A stretch of 64,000 nt of DNA from Burkholderia sp. 9120. Lineage in GTDB: Bacteria > Pseudomonadota > Gammaproteobacteria > Burkholderiales > Burkholderiaceae. Below the pieces are notes generated by a model, which was given only the letters and a program-made list of their open reading frames with translations, searched no databases and was not told where the DNA came from. The position numbers and the translations under genes are program-made. The first letter of the stretch is position 1, and the number at the start of each line of letters is the position of its first letter. The stretch lies in NCBI RefSeq assembly GCF_000745015.1, contig NZ_JQNA01000001.1, positions 496,001 through 560,000 of the forward strand, given 5' to 3'. Of the stretch, positions 42,475 through 50,274 are shown piece after piece.

Positions 42475-42996
42475 ATGACAGCAAAACGCGCGAACGAAAT
42501 TCTCGCCCGCAACATACGGCGACTCATGGATGGCCATCCGACCCTGGCCACGCAGACGGCGCTCGCGCGCAGGGCAGGAATCTCACAGAGTTCGATCCAG
42601 CGCGTCCTGACGGCCGCAGTACATCCCCAACTCGACGTGATCGAGGCCATCGCGAATTCGTTCAGGGTGACGCCAGCGCAGTTATTGATGGAAGATCTGG
42701 ACACTGGAACTGTCCAGATTTCACGCGACGATATGGGACTGGAAGACCTGCCTGAAGCCGACAGGGAAAAAGTCGCAAGCTATGCCCGATTTCTGCAACA
42801 CCAGAGCCAGACCAAAGCCGGCCGGGAGGACAAGCCCGAAGAATTCATCCGACTCGCCGATCTACGGGAATTGAGCCTGGACGAACTGGCGCAGGTCATG
42901 CGCCCGGCACTTCGTGAGCCTAACGATAACACGCTCACGAATCATGAAATACAGCACTCAAAGACCAAACCAGCAAGACGCCGCACGGGTAATTAG
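42475..42996 (+). CDS. CI-like phage repressor (HTH, no peptidase domain)
   Basis: A 173-residue protein with an N-terminal lambda-repressor-type HTH (TLATQTALARRAGISQSSIQRVLTAAVHPQLDVIEAIANSF, about 22-65) and a helical C-terminal half. There is no S24/LexA-type Ser-Lys peptidase domain, so SOS-triggered self-cleavage is unlikely; induction may need an antirepressor or another signal. It is first in the plus-strand operon. An ATG directly at 42475 with little leader suggests a leaderless or short-leader mRNA. Confidence 0.75.
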   Translation: MTAKRANEILARNIRRLMDGHPTLATQTALARRAGISQSSIQRVLTAAVHPQLDVIEAIANSFRVTPAQLLMEDLDTGTVQISRDDMGLEDLPEADREKVASYARFLQHQSQTKAGREDKPEEFIRLADLRELSLDELAQVMRPALREPNDNTLTNHEIQHSKTKPARRRTGN

Positions 42997-43417
42997 CATC
43001 GAGCAGTACCGGCGCCCTGACCATCCCCGACACACCAACGAACATCCCCTCGCCCGCAGGGCGAAGCTCGTCCAGGCGACTGCAGACGCACAACTTCAGG
43101 ACCCTGATGCGCTACCTATAGCCGCCGCAATGGTGGTTCTGCGCTCAGATTGGCGCCTGTCGTCCGTGACTGAGGCGATCGAGCCCGAACAGATCGACAT
43201 CTTTGCGAACGAACTCGAAAATCTTGCGCGACGACTCCGGGCGAAACACCGCAAAAAACCGGCCAGTCCCGATCAACGCGGTTTTAGCTACCTGAGCAGC
43301 ATTCTGTCACTGTTTTTTCTGGCCGCAACCTACATCAACGAGAGCGCAGCGATGGATGTAGCACTGTCGCTCGCGGCCCAGTTGTCGATCGCAATCATCG
43401 TACGTCAACGCAATTAG
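42944..43417 (+). CDS. Phage protein of unknown function, membrane-anchored
   Basis: A 157-residue protein. The N-terminal part is basic and Gln/Arg-rich. A helical region (about 65-115) follows, then a hydrophobic C-terminal third (SYLSSILSLFFLAATYI and DVALSLAAQLSIAIIV) that may form one or two membrane segments. The ATG at 42944 gives MKYSTQRP; it overlaps the repressor gene by 53 bp. A membrane protein right after a lysogenic repressor could be a superinfection-exclusion factor; this is inference. Confidence 0.6.
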   Translation: MKYSTQRPNQQDAARVISIEQYRRPDHPRHTNEHPLARRAKLVQATADAQLQDPDALPIAAAMVVLRSDWRLSSVTEAIEPEQIDIFANELENLARRLRAKHRKKPASPDQRGFSYLSSILSLFFLAATYINESAAMDVALSLAAQLSIAIIVRQRN

Positions 43418-43469
43418 CCCTGTGCCGGCCGGAACCCTGAGAGGTTTCGGCTGCAATTTTTCGTCGTCA

Positions 43470-43515
43470 AATATCCATTGATGGATTGACATGAATTGCC
43501 ACTAATGGGTAATCT
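43470..43515 (+). promoter_or_regulatory. Promoter and operator upstream of small prophage genes
   Basis: TTGACA (43485-43490) is followed by a weak -10 near GTAATC/TAATCT. Two copies of CCAYTRATGG, CCATTGATGG (43472-43481) and CCACTAATGG (43499-43508), bracket it. TAATGGGTAATCT (43503-43515) resembles the TAATGGTTATTCT operator of the divergent switch (11 of 13 positions), which suggests control by the same repressor. Confidence 0.55.
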
Positions 43516-43553
43516 TCGGTCCGAACGCCATCCTGCGTCCCCGGAGAAACCTC

Positions 43554-43781
43554 ATGAAAAGTGTCGACAAGCATTCGCCAGTCCGTCAGGCGTGGCTCCG
43601 CTCCATCCAGGGGCTGCCATCTGATATCCCGGAAGGCTTCACGATCGTTCGCCAAAGTGACTTTGAAAAATCAACGGTATGGCGAGCCGTCTTTGTATTC
43701 GCCGCCGTCGTCATCGGTATCACGCTTTTCCAGCCCGAACTGGCTGACGCTCCGCTGTCCACCTATCGCGTCACAACCTAG
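43554..43781 (+). CDS. Small prophage membrane protein, unknown
   Basis: A 75-residue protein (MKSVDKHSPVRQAWLRSIQGLP...) with one transmembrane helix at about 46-63 (FVFAAVVIGITLF). A clear promoter and Shine-Dalgarno (GGAGAAA) lie upstream. It contains one of the AAAGTNACTTT palindromes in its coding region. No family is recognised. Confidence 0.6.
   Translation: MKSVDKHSPVRQAWLRSIQGLPSDIPEGFTIVRQSDFEKSTVWRAVFVFAAVVIGITLFQPELADAPLSTYRVTT
43654..43664. repeat. AAAGTNACTTT palindrome, copy 4
   Basis: AAAGTGACTTT, the only copy on the lysogeny-operon side, lies inside the small membrane-protein gene. Confidence 0.6.
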
Positions 43782-43908
43782 CCGGACGACTCCGCGCTGC
43801 GCATGTGCCCCGCTATCTGCCCCCGGCATCGAAAGCCGCGCGCGAAAGCCGATCAACCCACGCCGGACGGACAACGTCATCCCGCTGGCGATATCGAGCA
43901 AAACCGGA

Positions 43909-44253
43909 ATGCCAAAACTAAACTTGCCTTTCTCAACCGAGCCACCGCTGCGCGACACCATTCGCGTTCGCTCGATCGTCAATTACGATCCGACGATCCC
44001 GCGCGCAACGACACCGATGATGGTCGGCCAGTATGTAGTTGCACGCAGTCCTCTGCATGGCAGCGCCCACACGCTCTACAAGGTCATGGACGGCCCGACA
44101 GTCGTTCGGACATTCATTTCAATTCCGGATGCAGACGACTGCCGCATGGCTATCGTTAAGCACAGGCTTAAGGCTGCCGACACGCTGGCCGAAAAGACCA
44201 TCGCACGGGCAAAGTCCAGCCCGCTCGTGATGCGCCACAAGGAGGTCGCGTGA
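43909..44253 (+). CDS. Prophage protein of unknown function
   Basis: About 114 residues if it starts at the ATG at 43909 (MPKLNLPFSTEPPL); the frame is open further upstream, so the start is uncertain. The protein has a beta-rich centre (VGQYVVARSPLHGSAHTLYKVMDG) and a basic helical end. Its stop overlaps the next gene's GTG start, indicating coupling. No family is recognised. Confidence 0.5.
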   Translation: MPKLNLPFSTEPPLRDTIRVRSIVNYDPTIPRATTPMMVGQYVVARSPLHGSAHTLYKVMDGPTVVRTFISIPDADDCRMAIVKHRLKAADTLAEKTIARAKSSPLVMRHKEVA

Positions 44254-44693
44254 AGCGCCCCACCCAATACAAGCGGCCGACGACTTACGCTGAAATCGTC
44301 AGGAACGCTCACATACAGCATGCCGGCCGGATAGCGGAACTGAAGCGGGCCGAAAAGATAATTCGTGCCATTGAGCCGGATCTGGAACATCTGGATAGAA
44401 CGGGGATCGGCTACGACGTCGGCGTCAGCTCGATGCGACTGGTCGACGTCAGCGACTATTTATCCACTACCCGCCGCGCAAAGTGGGCGCTACATGTCGC
44501 CGCTGGCATTTTTTCTATTACCGAAAACCGGCTGACGGACGGCTTCCTTGCACTCGGCTGGGTTGTTGAATCGGGGAGTGTGAACGGTCCATACGGATCG
44601 GTGGTGCTTCGCAAGCACAGGACGCAAACCCGCATTCGCCTAGATGGCAACGCAGAGTATCTGCGCACCATCCTGCCAAAGGAGGACGCGTGA
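44250..44693 (+). CDS. Prophage protein of unknown function
   Basis: A 147-residue protein with GTG start overlapping the previous stop (GTGA). The N-terminal half is helical and charged (AELKRAEKIIRAIEPDLEHL). The C-terminal half is mixed and ends with a helical piece (YLRTILPKED). No domain is recognised and no membrane segment is seen. Confidence 0.55.
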   Translation: MKRPTQYKRPTTYAEIVRNAHIQHAGRIAELKRAEKIIRAIEPDLEHLDRTGIGYDVGVSSMRLVDVSDYLSTTRRAKWALHVAAGIFSITENRLTDGFLALGWVVESGSVNGPYGSVVLRKHRTQTRIRLDGNAEYLRTILPKEDA

Positions 44694-44932
44694 CCTTCGC
44701 CTTTCTCGTCGCCCTTGCCACGTGCGGCACAGCCTGGTTCGTTACCGGCGCCGCACAGCATCGCCACATCGGCTACCTGTTCGGCCTCGCCGACACAGTT
44801 CTTTGGCTGTTCGCCGGCGTGTCGGCCGGCAAGCTATTCGTCGTCATCGCCGCCGCGTTCTGTGCGCTGTGCTACGCACGGCCTTTCCTGCGCGCGCGCC
44901 TCTACTCCCGACTCCGGAGGCAACATGGTTAA
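44690..44932 (+). CDS. Small prophage membrane protein
   Basis: An 80-residue protein with GTG start overlapping the previous stop and two hydrophobic helices (FAFLVALATCGTAWFV; LFAGVSAGKLFVVIAAAFCALCY). It ends with a basic tail. It overlaps the start of the ParB-like gene by 8 bp. No family is recognised; exclusion or lysis-control roles are possible. Confidence 0.5.
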   Translation: MTFAFLVALATCGTAWFVTGAAQHRHIGYLFGLADTVLWLFAGVSAGKLFVVIAAAFCALCYARPFLRARLYSRLRRQHG

Positions 44933-45869
44933 GACCAGCCCGCTCGTGCTCGATGCTTTAATCGTTACCGGCAACACCAAGGCCGCAATCAAGGCGGCCG
45001 GAGGCGGCTCCTCAGATCTCTGGACTGTTCCACCCAGCCAGATCCATTACGATGCCCGCGACAACGTCCGCCCGCTGATGCAAGACTGGGTGCGGCATCT
45101 CGCTAACCTCATGAAGGTCAATGGCTATGACCGGAAGAAGCCGCTCGGCTGTTTTGTTCGCAAGGTCGGCGGCGAAGACAGGATTTTCGTGTACGAGGGT
45201 CAGCATCGTTATCACGCGGTACTGCTGGCAGCCGACGAAGGCAGAAAGGAATGTCTGCCGGCCAGGATCATGGAAACCTTCGAACGGATTCCCCTGATCA
45301 TCGACGAAGCGAAGTCGGTCAGCCGCCCCAATCTGATCTACGCGGGAATCACGAACAACTACGGCGAGAAGCTGACGCCACTGCAACTGGCGGAAAAGAT
45401 CGTCGAACTGCAACAGCTCGGCGAGCCGAACGCGACGATCTGCGCACGCCTCGACATTACCGACCAGACCATCCGCGACGTTCTGTTACTCGCACACGCA
45501 CCAGTTGCACTTCACAGGCTGGTCCGCGAAAATGTCGTGTCGTCGACGCTTGCCATTGAAGAGATCCGCTCGCACGGTGGCGAGAAAGCGCTCAACCGAC
45601 TTGCAAGCGCCGCATCGAAGGCAAAAGAGTCGGGGAAAACCAAGGTCACCAGGAAGGCTCTGGACGCCGCTATACCCAAACCCACCGCGAAGAAAATCAC
45701 CGATCCGCAAGCAAAGCAACTTTTGCGGGCGCTGCAATCGGTACGTCACGACCCGCTGTTCGGCAAGCTCTCGCCTCGCACGATCGCGGGCGTTCATGCC
45801 GCTCTCACCCAACATGCGGACCTGCTCGACGCCGCCCCCCGCATCGGCTCTCAGGAACTCCCAGAATGA
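44925..45869 (+). CDS. ParB-like DNA-binding protein
   Basis: A 314-residue protein. The ParB/Srx-type N-terminal domain (about 30-140) has the EGQHRYHA motif at 91-98, which replaces the GERR/GHRR phosphate-binding box of chromosomal ParB. A helix-turn-helix follows (about 165-205, TPLQLAEKIVELQQLGEPNATICARLDITDQTIRDVLL). The start at 44925 is preceded by GGAGG at 44916-44920. No ParA partner is seen. It may silence or organise prophage DNA, or condense it at a centromere-like site. The four AAAGTNACTTT palindromes are candidate targets, by inference only. Confidence 0.75.
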   Translation: MVKTSPLVLDALIVTGNTKAAIKAAGGGSSDLWTVPPSQIHYDARDNVRPLMQDWVRHLANLMKVNGYDRKKPLGCFVRKVGGEDRIFVYEGQHRYHAVLLAADEGRKECLPARIMETFERIPLIIDEAKSVSRPNLIYAGITNNYGEKLTPLQLAEKIVELQQLGEPNATICARLDITDQTIRDVLLLAHAPVALHRLVRENVVSSTLAIEEIRSHGGEKALNRLASAASKAKESGKTKVTRKALDAAIPKPTAKKITDPQAKQLLRALQSVRHDPLFGKLSPRTIAGVHAALTQHADLLDAAPRIGSQELPE

Positions 45870-46171
45870 CTAACGCGAAAACCGCACTTGTAAAACCGTT
45901 GTACCTCGACCTCGATAGCGTTTGCTCTATCGTGTCGCTCGCGCCAGCCACTGTGCAGTTGCTGGTTCGTCAAAGCCAGTTCCCCAAACCTCGCCTACTT
46001 TCCGGTCGCCGCGTAGGGTGGCTACTTCGGGAAATCGAGGAGTGGGCGGAGCAGCGCCCAATTTCCGACCTGTTGCCTCCGTCAAACACGGGCGGTCGCC
46101 GCAGGAAACAGGTTACCGCGTCGATCAGCGCCCTTCAGCCAACTGTTCAAGCCGCTCTGACACCCGCGTAA
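45866..46171 (+). CDS. AlpA-like DNA-binding protein / excisionase candidate
   Basis: A 101-residue protein with the AlpA/MerR-like winged helix (YLDLDSVCSIVSLAPATVQLLVRQSQFPKPRLLSGRRVGWLLREIEEWAEQ). The start overlaps the end of the ParB-like gene by 4 bp. Its 3' end overlaps the integrase gene by 47 bp in convergent orientation. AlpA-type proteins activate int or act as recombination directionality factors; proximity to int favours this. Confidence 0.75.
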   Translation: MTNAKTALVKPLYLDLDSVCSIVSLAPATVQLLVRQSQFPKPRLLSGRRVGWLLREIEEWAEQRPISDLLPPSNTGGRRRKQVTASISALQPTVQAALTPA

Positions 46172-47399
46172 GCCATATCCGCCGCTCGGCATCGTAGGCG
46201 TGTCGGTTGTACACGCCTTTAATGCCCTCTTGCATGTGGCCAAGTACGGCCTCGCCCACCTCGTCGGGACAGCCCATAGCTGCCAGCATCGTGCGTATGG
46301 TGCGTCTCAAGTCATGCGGTGCCCATACCGTTACAGGCAACCGCGGTCGAGCCATCTCCGGCCGCGTTTTCGAATACGGCTGATGATAATGCACCGCTGT
46401 TTGCACCACGGCCTGCTCGATATGTGCAGCCGATCCATTCGCCGGTGGGAATAGAAATCCCTTACCGTAAACGCTGATGCGTCGGCGCACAATGGTTTCG
46501 GCTCGCCCTATCAACGGCACGCGGAGATCGGTAGCGTCTTCGTGCCGCGCGTTCTTGGTCTTCTCTCTCGGTATCGTCCACCACCAGCCGTCGCTTTCCT
46601 CGGCAACCTCTCGGCCTTCCATAGCGACTATCTCTGACCCACGCGTCGCCGTCCACAAATAGAGCGTCAACGCGTCGCAAACGCTTCTGCTGAAGTTCGG
46701 CAGCCACGGAATTAGTTGCGCCAGTTCACCATCAGCCAGCGTTCGTTTTTTCCCTATCCGCTTACCACCGATCGTCTTTCCCTTGCTTTTCAGTTTGCCG
46801 CGCAGGATCAAACGCCACCAGTTTGGCGCGCTCTGTGACAGTCGCCCGGCGTCGAGGGCGTAATCCCATGCCGCACCCAACTCAGCACGCAGCTTCGACG
46901 CTTGCACTGGAATATGGGCATGCGATTCGATTAGGTCAAAAGCTTGGGAGCGAGTAAGCGTTTCAGCATGCGCATCCGCAAGCGGCCCAAGCATCGTGCG
47001 GAACATACGCGCGATTTCGTTCGCGCCCTTCGTCTTGCGGTTCCGCTCGACATGCCCCTCAAGGTAGTCGCTGCACAGGTTTCCCACTGTGTACTTCGAC
47101 TGCTGCGGTACCATAACGCCGTTTCGGACCGTAGCCGGTTCACGCTTGTTCGCGACCGGCTCTTGCCCTTCTTTGCGCGCGTCACGAAGCTTCTCCCAAG
47201 CCACGATCGCAGCAGCGGGCGATATGGCCGGCCACTCGCCGATTTTGGTCTGCTTCATTCGCCCATCGATAGGTGACTTGTAGCGATAGGTCCAACTTTT
47301 TGTTGTCTTCGTTGCCACCAAGCGCAAGCCGGGGCAGTCGACTACTGTGAGATGTTGATCGGGTCCAAGTTGCTTGGCAGCGCGAGCATCAAAGTGCAT
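46125..47399 (-). CDS. int: Phage integrase, P4-type tyrosine recombinase
   Basis: A 424-residue integrase. The N-terminal arm-binding DUF4102-like domain (about 1-85, CPGLRLVATKTTKSWTYRY) is followed by a core-binding domain and a catalytic domain with R253 (ATRGSE), H362-x-x-R365 (APHDLRR), H388 (LGHMQ) and nucleophile Y397. All are intact. The start lies just inside repeats at 47407-47482, its probable own arm-type or operator sites. The gene is oriented toward the phage interior. Confidence 0.92.
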   Translation of the reverse strand: MHFDARAAKQLGPDQHLTVVDCPGLRLVATKTTKSWTYRYKSPIDGRMKQTKIGEWPAISPAAAIVAWEKLRDARKEGQEPVANKREPATVRNGVMVPQQSKYTVGNLCSDYLEGHVERNRKTKGANEIARMFRTMLGPLADAHAETLTRSQAFDLIESHAHIPVQASKLRAELGAAWDYALDAGRLSQSAPNWWRLILRGKLKSKGKTIGGKRIGKKRTLADGELAQLIPWLPNFSRSVCDALTLYLWTATRGSEIVAMEGREVAEESDGWWWTIPREKTKNARHEDATDLRVPLIGRAETIVRRRISVYGKGFLFPPANGSAAHIEQAVVQTAVHYHQPYSKTRPEMARPRLPVTVWAPHDLRRTIRTMLAAMGCPDEVGEAVLGHMQEGIKGVYNRHAYDAERRIWLTRVSERLEQLAEGR

Positions 47400-47406
47400 A
47401 AAATTC

Positions 47407-47523
47407 AGCGTAGGTTTTGCCGGAAAATCGAGAGACTCCCCCGGCGTAGGTCAATTAGATTTCCAAGCTGGAAACCTACGCTAAAGACTTAAGTTTTGCA
47501 ATGTGCAGACATGCTCGAGCATG
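47407..47523. repeat. Integrase arm-type / promoter repeats and palindrome
   Basis: GCGTAGGT occurs as direct copies at 47408-47415 and 47444-47451, and inverted (ACCTACGC) at 47474-47481; the outer pair extends to AGCGTAGGTTT (47407-47417) and AAACCTACGCT (47472-47482). A perfect 14-bp palindrome CATGCTCGAGCATG lies at 47510-47523, about 50 bp upstream of mutS. These could be integrase or RDF sites and part of the attachment site. Confidence 0.5.
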
Positions 47524-47574
47524 CGTAGACAGGAACATGCGAATAGGCCACGCGCCTTTCTGGATATAGGATAG

Positions 47575-50274
47575 ATGGAAGAAACGACCGCAAAACCTGA
47601 CGTGAAAAGCATCAACATAAGCAATCACACGCCGATGATGCAGCAATACCTGCGCATCAAAGCGGATCATCCGGGCACGCTGGTGTTCTACCGGATGGGC
47701 GACTTCTACGAACTCTTTTTCGACGACGCCATCAAGGCCGCCCGTCTGCTCGATCTGACGCTCACGCAGCGCGGCGCGTCGGGCGGCAATCCGATCAAGA
47801 TGGCCGGCGTGCCGTATCACGCGGTCGAACAGTATCTGGCCAAGCTGGTGAAGCTCGGCGAATCCGTCGCGATCTGCGAACAGATCGGCGACCCGGCAAC
47901 GTCGAAAGGCCCCGTCGAACGTAAAGTGGTGCGCGTGGTCACGCCGGGCACCCTCACGGACGCCGCGCTGCTGTCCGACAAGAGCGACGTCTACCTGATG
48001 GCACTGTGCGTCGCGCACAACCGCCGCGGCGTCGCGACCAGCGTGGGTCTGGCCTGGCTGAATCTGGCGAGCGGCGCGTTGCGCCTCGCGGAAGTCGCAC
48101 CCGACCAGGTGGCGGCCGCGCTCGAACGCATTCGTCCCGCGGAAATTCTGGTGGCCGATTCCACCGCGGACGCCGCGAGCTGGACCCCGCCCGTCAATGC
48201 CGGCGCCCTCACCCGCGTGCCGGTGTGGCACTTCGATATCGCGTCGGGCACGCAGCGTCTTTGCGATCAACTGGAAGTGGCGGGCCTCGACGGCTTCGGC
48301 GCCCATTCGCTGACGGCCGCCTGCGGCGCGGCCGGCGCGTTGCTGCTGTACGCGGCGGCCACGCAAGGCCAGCAATTGCGCCACGTGCGCAGCCTGAAGG
48401 TGGAATACGAGTCCGAATATATCGGCCTCGACCCGGCCACGCGCCGCAACCTCGAACTCACCGAAACGCTGCGCGGCACCGAGTCGCCCACGCTGTGCTC
48501 GCTGCTCGACACCTGCTGCACGACCATGGGCAGCCGGCTGCTGCGTCACTGGCTGCATCACCCGCCGCGCGAAGCCACGGTGGCTCAGGCACGGCAGCAA
48601 GCCATCGGCGCACTGCTCGATGCGCCACCCGGCTCAAGCGTCGAAACGCTGCGCGGCGCGCTGCGGCAAATCTCGGATATCGAACGGATCACCGGGCGTC
48701 TCGCGCTGCTGTCCGCGCGGCCTCGCGATCTGTCGAGCTTGCGCGATACGTTCATCGCGTTGCCCGAACTGCGCACGCAACTCGCGGCGGTGTCGTCCAA
48801 CGCGGATTCGCTCGCGCGTATCGACGCATCGCTCGTGCCGCCGCAAGACTGCGTCGAACTGCTCAAGCGCGCGGTCGCGCAGGAGCCGTCGGCAATGGTG
48901 CGCGACGGCGGCGTGATCGCACGCGGTTACGACGCGGACCTCGACGAATTGCGCGATATTTCGGAGAACTGCGGGCAGTTCCTGATCGACCTCGAAACAC
49001 GCGAACGCGCACGCACGGGGATCGGCAATCTGCGCGTCGAATACAACAAGGTGCACGGCTTCTATATCGAAGTCACGCGCGGCCAGACCGACAAAGTGCC
49101 CGACGACTATCGCCGCCGTCAGACGCTGAAGAATGCCGAGCGCTACATCACGCCGGAGCTGAAGACTTTCGAGGACAAAGCGCTGTCGGCGCAGGAACGC
49201 GCGCTGGCGCGCGAACGCTCGCTGTACGACGCGTTGCTGCAGGCGCTGCTACCCTTCATCCCCGATTGCCAGCGGGTCGCTTCGGCGCTCGCCGAACTCG
49301 ATCTGCTGGCGGCGTTCGCCGAACGCGCCCGCGCGCTCGACTGGGTCGCGCCCACGTTCTCGCCTGATACGGGCATCGAAATCGAACAGGGGCGTCACCC
49401 GGTGGTCGAGGCTCAGGTCGAACAGTTCATCGCCAACGACTGCACGCTGACACCCGAGCGCAAACTGCTGCTGATCACCGGCCCGAACATGGGCGGTAAA
49501 TCGACCTTCATGCGGCAGACCGCGCTGATCGCGCTGCTGGCGTATGTGGGCAGCTACGTGCCGGCGAGGCGCGCGGTGTTCGGACCGATCGACCGCATCT
49601 TCACGCGGATCGGCGCGGCGGACGACCTGGCCGGCGGCCGCTCGACCTTCATGGTGGAAATGACCGAAGCCGCCGCGATCCTGAACGACGCGACGCCGCA
49701 AAGTCTCGTGCTGATGGATGAAATCGGCCGCGGCACCTCGACCTTCGACGGGCTCGCGCTGGCCTGGGCGATCGCGCGCCATCTGCTGTCGCATAACGGC
49801 TGCCATACGCTGTTCGCCACGCACTATTTCGAACTCACGCAGTTGCCGGCCGAGTTTCCGCAAGCGGCCAATGTGCATCTGTCGGCGGTCGAGCATGGGC
49901 ACGGCATTGTGTTCCTGCACGCGGTCAGCGAAGGTCCGGCGAATCAGAGCTACGGCCTGCAGGTCGCGCAACTGGCGGGTGTACCCAACGCGGTGATTCG
50001 CGCGGCTCGCAAGCATCTCGCGCATCTCGAACAGCAATCGGCGGCGCAGCCCGCACCGCAACTCGATCTGTTCGCCGCCCCGCTGCCGATGCTGGTCGAA
50101 GACACGGACGACGAACGCTACGACGAGCCGCGGCCCGCCGCGCTGCCGCCCGCCATGCAGGCGCTCGCCGAACGCCTGCGCGCAATCGACCCGAACGACT
50201 TGCGCCCGCGTGAAGCGCTCGACCTGCTGTACGAACTGCACGAGCTGGCTACCGCGCCAGATGCGGATCATTGA
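47575..50274 (+). CDS. mutS: DNA mismatch repair protein MutS
   Basis: An 899-residue MutS. The mismatch-binding Phe-x-Glu motif is F44-Y45-E46 (MGDFYELFF). Walker [10 protein letters not shown] begins at about residue 637 and Walker [13 protein letters not shown] at about 711-722. The C-terminal end has the usual helix-turn-helix and tetramer region. The ATG at 47575 has only a weak AGGA ahead of it. The gene lies about 175 bp past the integrase, so its original upstream context has been replaced by prophage DNA. Confidence 0.97.
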   Translation: MEETTAKPDVKSINISNHTPMMQQYLRIKADHPGTLVFYRMGDFYELFFDDAIKAARLLDLTLTQRGASGGNPIKMAGVPYHAVEQYLAKLVKLGESVAICEQIGDPATSKGPVERKVVRVVTPGTLTDAALLSDKSDVYLMALCVAHNRRGVATSVGLAWLNLASGALRLAEVAPDQVAAALERIRPAEILVADSTADAASWTPPVNAGALTRVPVWHFDIASGTQRLCDQLEVAGLDGFGAHSLTAACGAAGALLLYAAATQGQQLRHVRSLKVEYESEYIGLDPATRRNLELTETLRGTESPTLCSLLDTCCTTMGSRLLRHWLHHPPREATVAQARQQAIGALLDAPPGSSVETLRGALRQISDIERITGRLALLSARPRDLSSLRDTFIALPELRTQLAAVSSNADSLARIDASLVPPQDCVELLKRAVAQEPSAMVRDGGVIARGYDADLDELRDISENCGQFLIDLETRERARTGIGNLRVEYNKVHGFYIEVTRGQTDKVPDDYRRRQTLKNAERYITPELKTFEDKALSAQERALARERSLYDALLQALLPFIPDCQRVASALAELDLLAAFAERARALDWVAPTFSPDTGIEIEQGRHPVVEAQVEQFIANDCTLTPERKLLLITGPNMGGKSTFMRQTALIALLAYVGSYVPARRAVFGPIDRIFTRIGAADDLAGGRSTFMVEMTEAAAILNDATPQSLVLMDEIGRGTSTFDGLALAWAIARHLLSHNGCHTLFATHYFELTQLPAEFPQAANVHLSAVEHGHGIVFLHAVSEGPANQSYGLQVAQLAGVPNAVIRAARKHLAHLEQQSAAQPAPQLDLFAAPLPMLVEDTDDERYDEPRPAALPPAMQALAERLRAIDPNDLRPREALDLLYELHELATAPDADH

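Larger units (their letters stand above)
13497..47521. mobile_element. Complete lambda-head / P2-tail prophage (ends approximate)
   Basis: About 34 kb encoding integrase, lysogeny and lytic control, replication, packaging, head, contractile tail, lysis and a terminal dam gene. All expected modules are present without obvious disruption, so the prophage may be inducible. The outer limits are set by the last phage genes (dam at the left, int at the right). A shared 8-bp word, CTCGAGCA at 13497 and 47514, is only a tentative attachment core. The left neighbour is a decayed dehydrogenase and the right neighbour is mutS. No tRNA lies at either end. Confidence 0.85.

Noticed and set aside
47476..48600. 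374-codon minus-strand open frame over the mutS 5' half
   Set aside because: Exact antisense of a strongly conserved gene; codon bias explains the open frame.
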